Assembly: GCF_037975245.1 (NCBI RefSeq)
Contig: NC_092580.1
Span: 7,230,501 to 7,294,500 of the forward strand
Direction: 5' to 3'
DNA from: Apostichopus japonicus
Taxonomy: Eukaryota; Echinodermata; Holothuroidea; Aspidochirotida; Stichopodidae
DNA: 64,000 nt
This document shows, one piece after another, positions 59,897 through 64,000 of this stretch. Below the pieces are notes generated by a model. That model ran no database searches, had not been told where the DNA came from, and was given only the letters and a program-made list of their open reading frames with translations. Made by a program: the position numbers and the translations under genes. Within the stretch, counting starts at the first letter, position 1. Each line of letters starts with the position of its first letter.

Positions 59897-62800
59897 ATAT
59901 ACTATGTAATACAGAACGAAATACGTCTCGGAAATGATCTTTTTCTTGCTATTTAAGCAACAACTGTTTAAATTGTACACTACATTAAGTAATAACTATA
60001 TGATTTTATGGGGAAAGACCTTGACACTTTGGTTATCTCGTCAATCCATTTGACAAGTTTCAGGAATCGCCTTAGTGCGATCAATTGAGCTTGCATTATT
60101 ATCGATAATCAAATAATATTAGCGCTAAAGTGGTCATCGATTATTTTCCAGCGTCAGTGAAGTTTTAATAAAGGTTTTCTTCTCTCTCTCTTTCTGTTCT
60201 GAGCTGAGTGTCAAGTGCATGCTACAGGTCATGTGACTTTCAAAATTAAATCGGGTAATTATCTGTTATGTAAGCTAACTAGGCCTTTATATGTGACTAA
60301 AAAGTTACCCTTATTTCAGGTGGTTCAGAATTAATAGTATAAATTATATTAATTCTTCGATCCATCGATTTAATAAATAAATGAAAAGAAGAACAAGAAG
60401 AGAAATTAAAAATATGAAACCATTCCTTAAAGAAAACCAAGGTTATTATTAATGTAGAAATGCAGCATATATATATTCAGCAATGCCTATCTATAGAGGG
60501 ATAGGTTTTATTCTGACCACTGTGACGTCACTTTCTGATTAAGGGGTGGGGGAGGGGAGGGCAAGAGAAGGACAATTTGGTTTAACGGTGGACAAGTGTT
60601 GTTACCATTCTCAAAGTCAAGCGTATATATTAAGCGCTCTTCATTTCATTCGCTGTCATCCTGCCCTGTAAAAGTTTAGATACCGAGTAACAGTAATGTT
60701 ATAGTTGAGCATATTATCCCATGTGTAAAAACAGCTCAGCTATTTACGATGATGGTTATATTCTCACTGCGAGAACTCATGGCTGTTTCCGACTAAAGGT
60801 TTACTATAGCAGAATTTCATTGACTGACAATTCTCTGAGTCGGTTCACCTTATTTGAGGCTAAAATACCAAGCTATAAATACGTCCCATGATTTACATTC
60901 TGAGAGGCCGTATAATCGTCTGTAAGGAAAGACTTTTCTTTAACTAGATGCAGACGAATTCGGCGTTTCTGCAGGTTACCATGGGAGACCAAGTGGTTGC
61001 ATTTCCTTGAGGATTTCACTCTAATTCCATATAATATGCAAGAGATTAAACACAGGGTACCATCAGGGACGGAAATACTTATCGACAACTTAAAGGGTGT
61101 GAAGACTAGCACACAAAGAAACGTCTCATGCCGGTAATCTGACCTAGTTTCGAATGAGGTGTAACAGAAGTGTTAAACACCACCACCGATCCCAGAAAAT
61201 ACACACACAGCTTGCTACCATCGGTAATTATACACTAGTGTACAGTCAATACTTACAGCTACGGTCAATACCCACAACACAGTGTACATAGCAGCGATGG
61301 ACATCTCAGGTCTAGATAAAAGATAACAAGGTATCACGTTTCATTACTACGGAAGCCCATTAGGGCCAAGGTTGCTGTCTGCAGTTTGTAGCGATAAGAA
61401 GAAAACTTCACTAGCAAGCAACGGAAAGTTAACTTTTTCAGAGAGCGACACGCGGTTTGGGGCGAGTCTTCAATGCCTTTATAGAATGGCACCAATGATG
61501 CTACTGTTTGTTTGTTTGTTTCTGAGCTAGGTTAGGATCCAAACGCCATGCATGCCCTCCCCCTTAAATATATCTATTCCTATACACATGTTGACTATTT
61601 GCAGTAGATAAGTAGTTTGTTAACGAGTAGTTCTCTCTCCCTCTCCCTTGGAATTCCAGGTTTACACAAAAACGTTACGGTGCATAAACTCCAAAGATAA
61701 ATATCACCAACGTTTTGAATTTTTCTTTTGCTTCTGTTTCGCGCTTACACATGAATATTATCATCTACTTCTCTCAAATATATATTACTAAAGGGAACCC
61801 CCTTTTACTTGCATTCATTTCAAAGAGCCCAACTTCTAACATCTAACATGTGGCCAATTTTATTCATTGAAACTGAAATCACAAACTGTGTGAAGCTGAA
61901 CACGTAATTAATCAATTAAGATATCTACAAACAGGGTTAAAACGTCCGCCGTGCTATATCTTTCCTTCCTGTAATTCTATTAAAAGGATCGGGTTGTTTA
62001 GGTTAATTGACATTTCCTTGACTTTTCTGGGAATATTCGGTACTTTTACAGAATATCGAGGCCTCTTATAATATACGAGTATCAGTGTACAGGCCAGTTT
62101 CCAATTAATGTACAGATATATGCCGAGGTTATCACATAGGCCAACGGTGATCAAAGAGCTATGGTAGGTAGCCATTAGTAACGTTTACGATTGTCCGCAT
62201 GAAAGTCCGCATGCGCGACATGTTGTTGTGAGGGAGTCAAGGAAGACAATTATATGTAAAATGCACTGTCTATATATCTATCATTATTAAATATGGCAGT
62301 GGATTATATTACGTCACTTAAATTCTTGTCCTTGTTAAGTTAGATATAATATAAAGAAAATAATTCATCAGCGAAAGCGAAAAACATTCTAAAGTGATTG
62401 CTTTTTACTTTTCATTCCCAACTTTATATTAAATTTAAGCTTTTTTCAATCACTTTAAAAAGTCCTTAACATTCTTTGAATAATACCCGCTTCATTATGA
62501 ATTCAGTGACCATGGCAACACAGTGAAATAACTCAACCTGTGATATACCATGTAGTCAATGCTATATGACTAAGTCCGTGTATACGCTTTTGGTAAATTC
62601 ATTAGCACCTAGATATTATACAATATGATGATGTTGTCAAGTATACTCCCAGGAGAGTTTGTTGTTATGCAATAAATCAGGCCATCTTGTTTTTTTATAT
62701 TTTGTGATTAATTCACATCAGGTGCACACTCTTGATTGTTCCATGGAGACCTCTGTAGCTAAACTCTATGTCGTTTCATCAACTATTAGAATATTTTCTT

Positions 62801-63023
62801 GTCATATTGCCAGTTTAATGGTGACATCGGTCACGCATTTGAACGCACCAAATTTCTTAGTGAGTTAGACCGTTTGAAATTGTAATGACCATTATAAATA
62901 TACGTTGTAGCTTGCTATACATACATGCATAACAAAAGTTCGTATAGGAAGAATTAATGGTAGAATGTCAAGCAAATTTTGCGAGGTCAAAACTCCATGT
63001 AACTATAGCTTTAGTTGTCCATG
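59897..63023. other. No gene assigned; one exon-like segment
   Basis: The best candidate is a 55-nt minus-strand segment at 61257-61311 with good acceptor and donor sites, discussed as a lead. A minus-strand TATAAA lies at 61478-61483. The rest has no recognisable content. Confidence 0.45.
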
Positions 63024-63024
63024 A

Positions 63025-63056
<32 letters not shown>

Positions 63057-63129
63057 AATATATATATATATGTATATACATACATATATATATATAAATA
63101 TATATATATATGTATATACATACATATAC

Positions 63130-63160
<31 letters not shown>

Positions 63161-63168
63161 TATATAAA
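63024..63168. repeat. AT-dinucleotide array with inverted-repeat blocks
   Basis: TATATA blocks with TATAAATATA and GTATATACATACATA interruptions that recur twice. It can form hairpins. Confidence 0.95.
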
Positions 63169-64000
63169 AATATGTCTATTTATGATAATACATGTTAATG
63201 TGTCAGTGTGGTTGAAGTTAAAGGTACATGATTACCACGTTTCATGACGACATACATTGTTAGTACACATACAAACGTAAGCGAAATGCGTACCGTAGTT
63301 AACAGTGTAATTCAAGCGCGAACAGTCCACTCGTCCTTGTTTTTCAGTTGTGTTATATCAACATATATATGCAATATCTATAATATCCATTTGATACTCT
63401 CATTCAGTCCTGGATTAGTTGCATAATGTGACGTCATGCAGCAATGATGACTACAGTATTAAACATCAACATTAATAAAATGCATCCCGCAATCCATCTT
63501 AAGCTAGTGTATTTGTTTGCAAAATACCTAACAATGACTATAAACAATCAGTCATTCTACCTTAAATGATAACTATTTGTCTTACTCCATTTGTTCTAAT
63601 CACCAATTCTTGGCGCCTTTCCCTGTAAACGATGCAGACATTTCTTCTTATTGCCTTAATTATACATTACGAATGTTCAATCAATGTTACGACCTCACGG
63701 TACCATGCATGCATAATTATAGGAAATGGAGCATTTAAATATATAAAAGTACATACAACGTTGTAATTCACTATATCATAATAGGAGAAATCTGCACGAA
63801 CTTTAAAGTGCAACAATGTATTTATACCAGGGATATAAAACACATCCCAGCTAGCTGCGTATACCAACTATATACCTTTGGTGTACCAAGTGCAGTCCTC
63901 TTCACGGTACACTGATGCAGTAATAAACAACTGGCTTCTGAAGCGACTTACCTTACAGATTTGTTTAAATTTAGTAATAAAACGACCCTTGTAGGTTTCA
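63169..64000. other. No gene recognised to the window end
   Basis: AT-rich sequence with short open frames only. Confidence 0.5.

Overview
This is animal nuclear DNA. It is AT-rich, has spliced genes with introns of 0.5-5 kb, GT-AG splice sites, many microsatellites and minisatellites, a degenerate LINE and several hAT-type DNA transposons. The two identifiable genes (MEST-like and TMEM26-like), together with the repeat style, suggest a marine invertebrate, perhaps an echinoderm. The taxon is inferred, not proven. Nothing here is prokaryotic: there are no operons and no CRISPR array.

Left part (1-16.9 kb): after a 300-bp (TCCTC)n array come the last eight coding exons of a plus-strand MEST-like alpha/beta hydrolase (577-16633). 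I rebuilt them by matching exon peptides and splice phases, and all eight chain in one frame. The protein ends in a Lys/Glu-rich tail of about 118 residues encoded by a GA-rich microsatellite. One intron holds a possible antisense terminal exon (4408-4629), a 192-bp tandem duplication, and a 20-bp minisatellite that runs up to the next exon's splice acceptor.

Middle part (16.9-27.9 kb): no host gene was recognised. It holds a 21-bp minisatellite, a 5'-truncated LINE with a 370-codon open reverse transcriptase frame on the minus strand, and a 364-bp non-autonomous hAT element with perfect 8-bp target-site duplications.

TMEM26-like gene (27.9-34.2 kb, minus strand): four coding exons (34040-34217, 33055-33249, 32043-32192, 27893-28861) chain in one frame. 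The 5' exons were not found, so they lie in unrecognised sequence to the right or outside the window. The 3' end of exon 32043-32192, with its GTAAGT splice donor, is the first unit of a 12-unit, 63-bp minisatellite (about 31351-32097) that extends into the intron. Each unit therefore carries a coding segment in phase plus a donor-like site. This is the most unusual structure in the window. The MEST-like and TMEM26-like genes are convergent.

Right part (34.2-64 kb): mostly intronic or intergenic sequence with AT-dinucleotide arrays, G-rich tracts, a foldback element, a hAT transposase remnant (47459-48236), and a nested pair of hAT elements (54787-55864 containing 55104-55492), each with its own intact 8-bp target-site duplication. 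A few exon-like segments with good splice sites could not be assigned and are reported only as leads.
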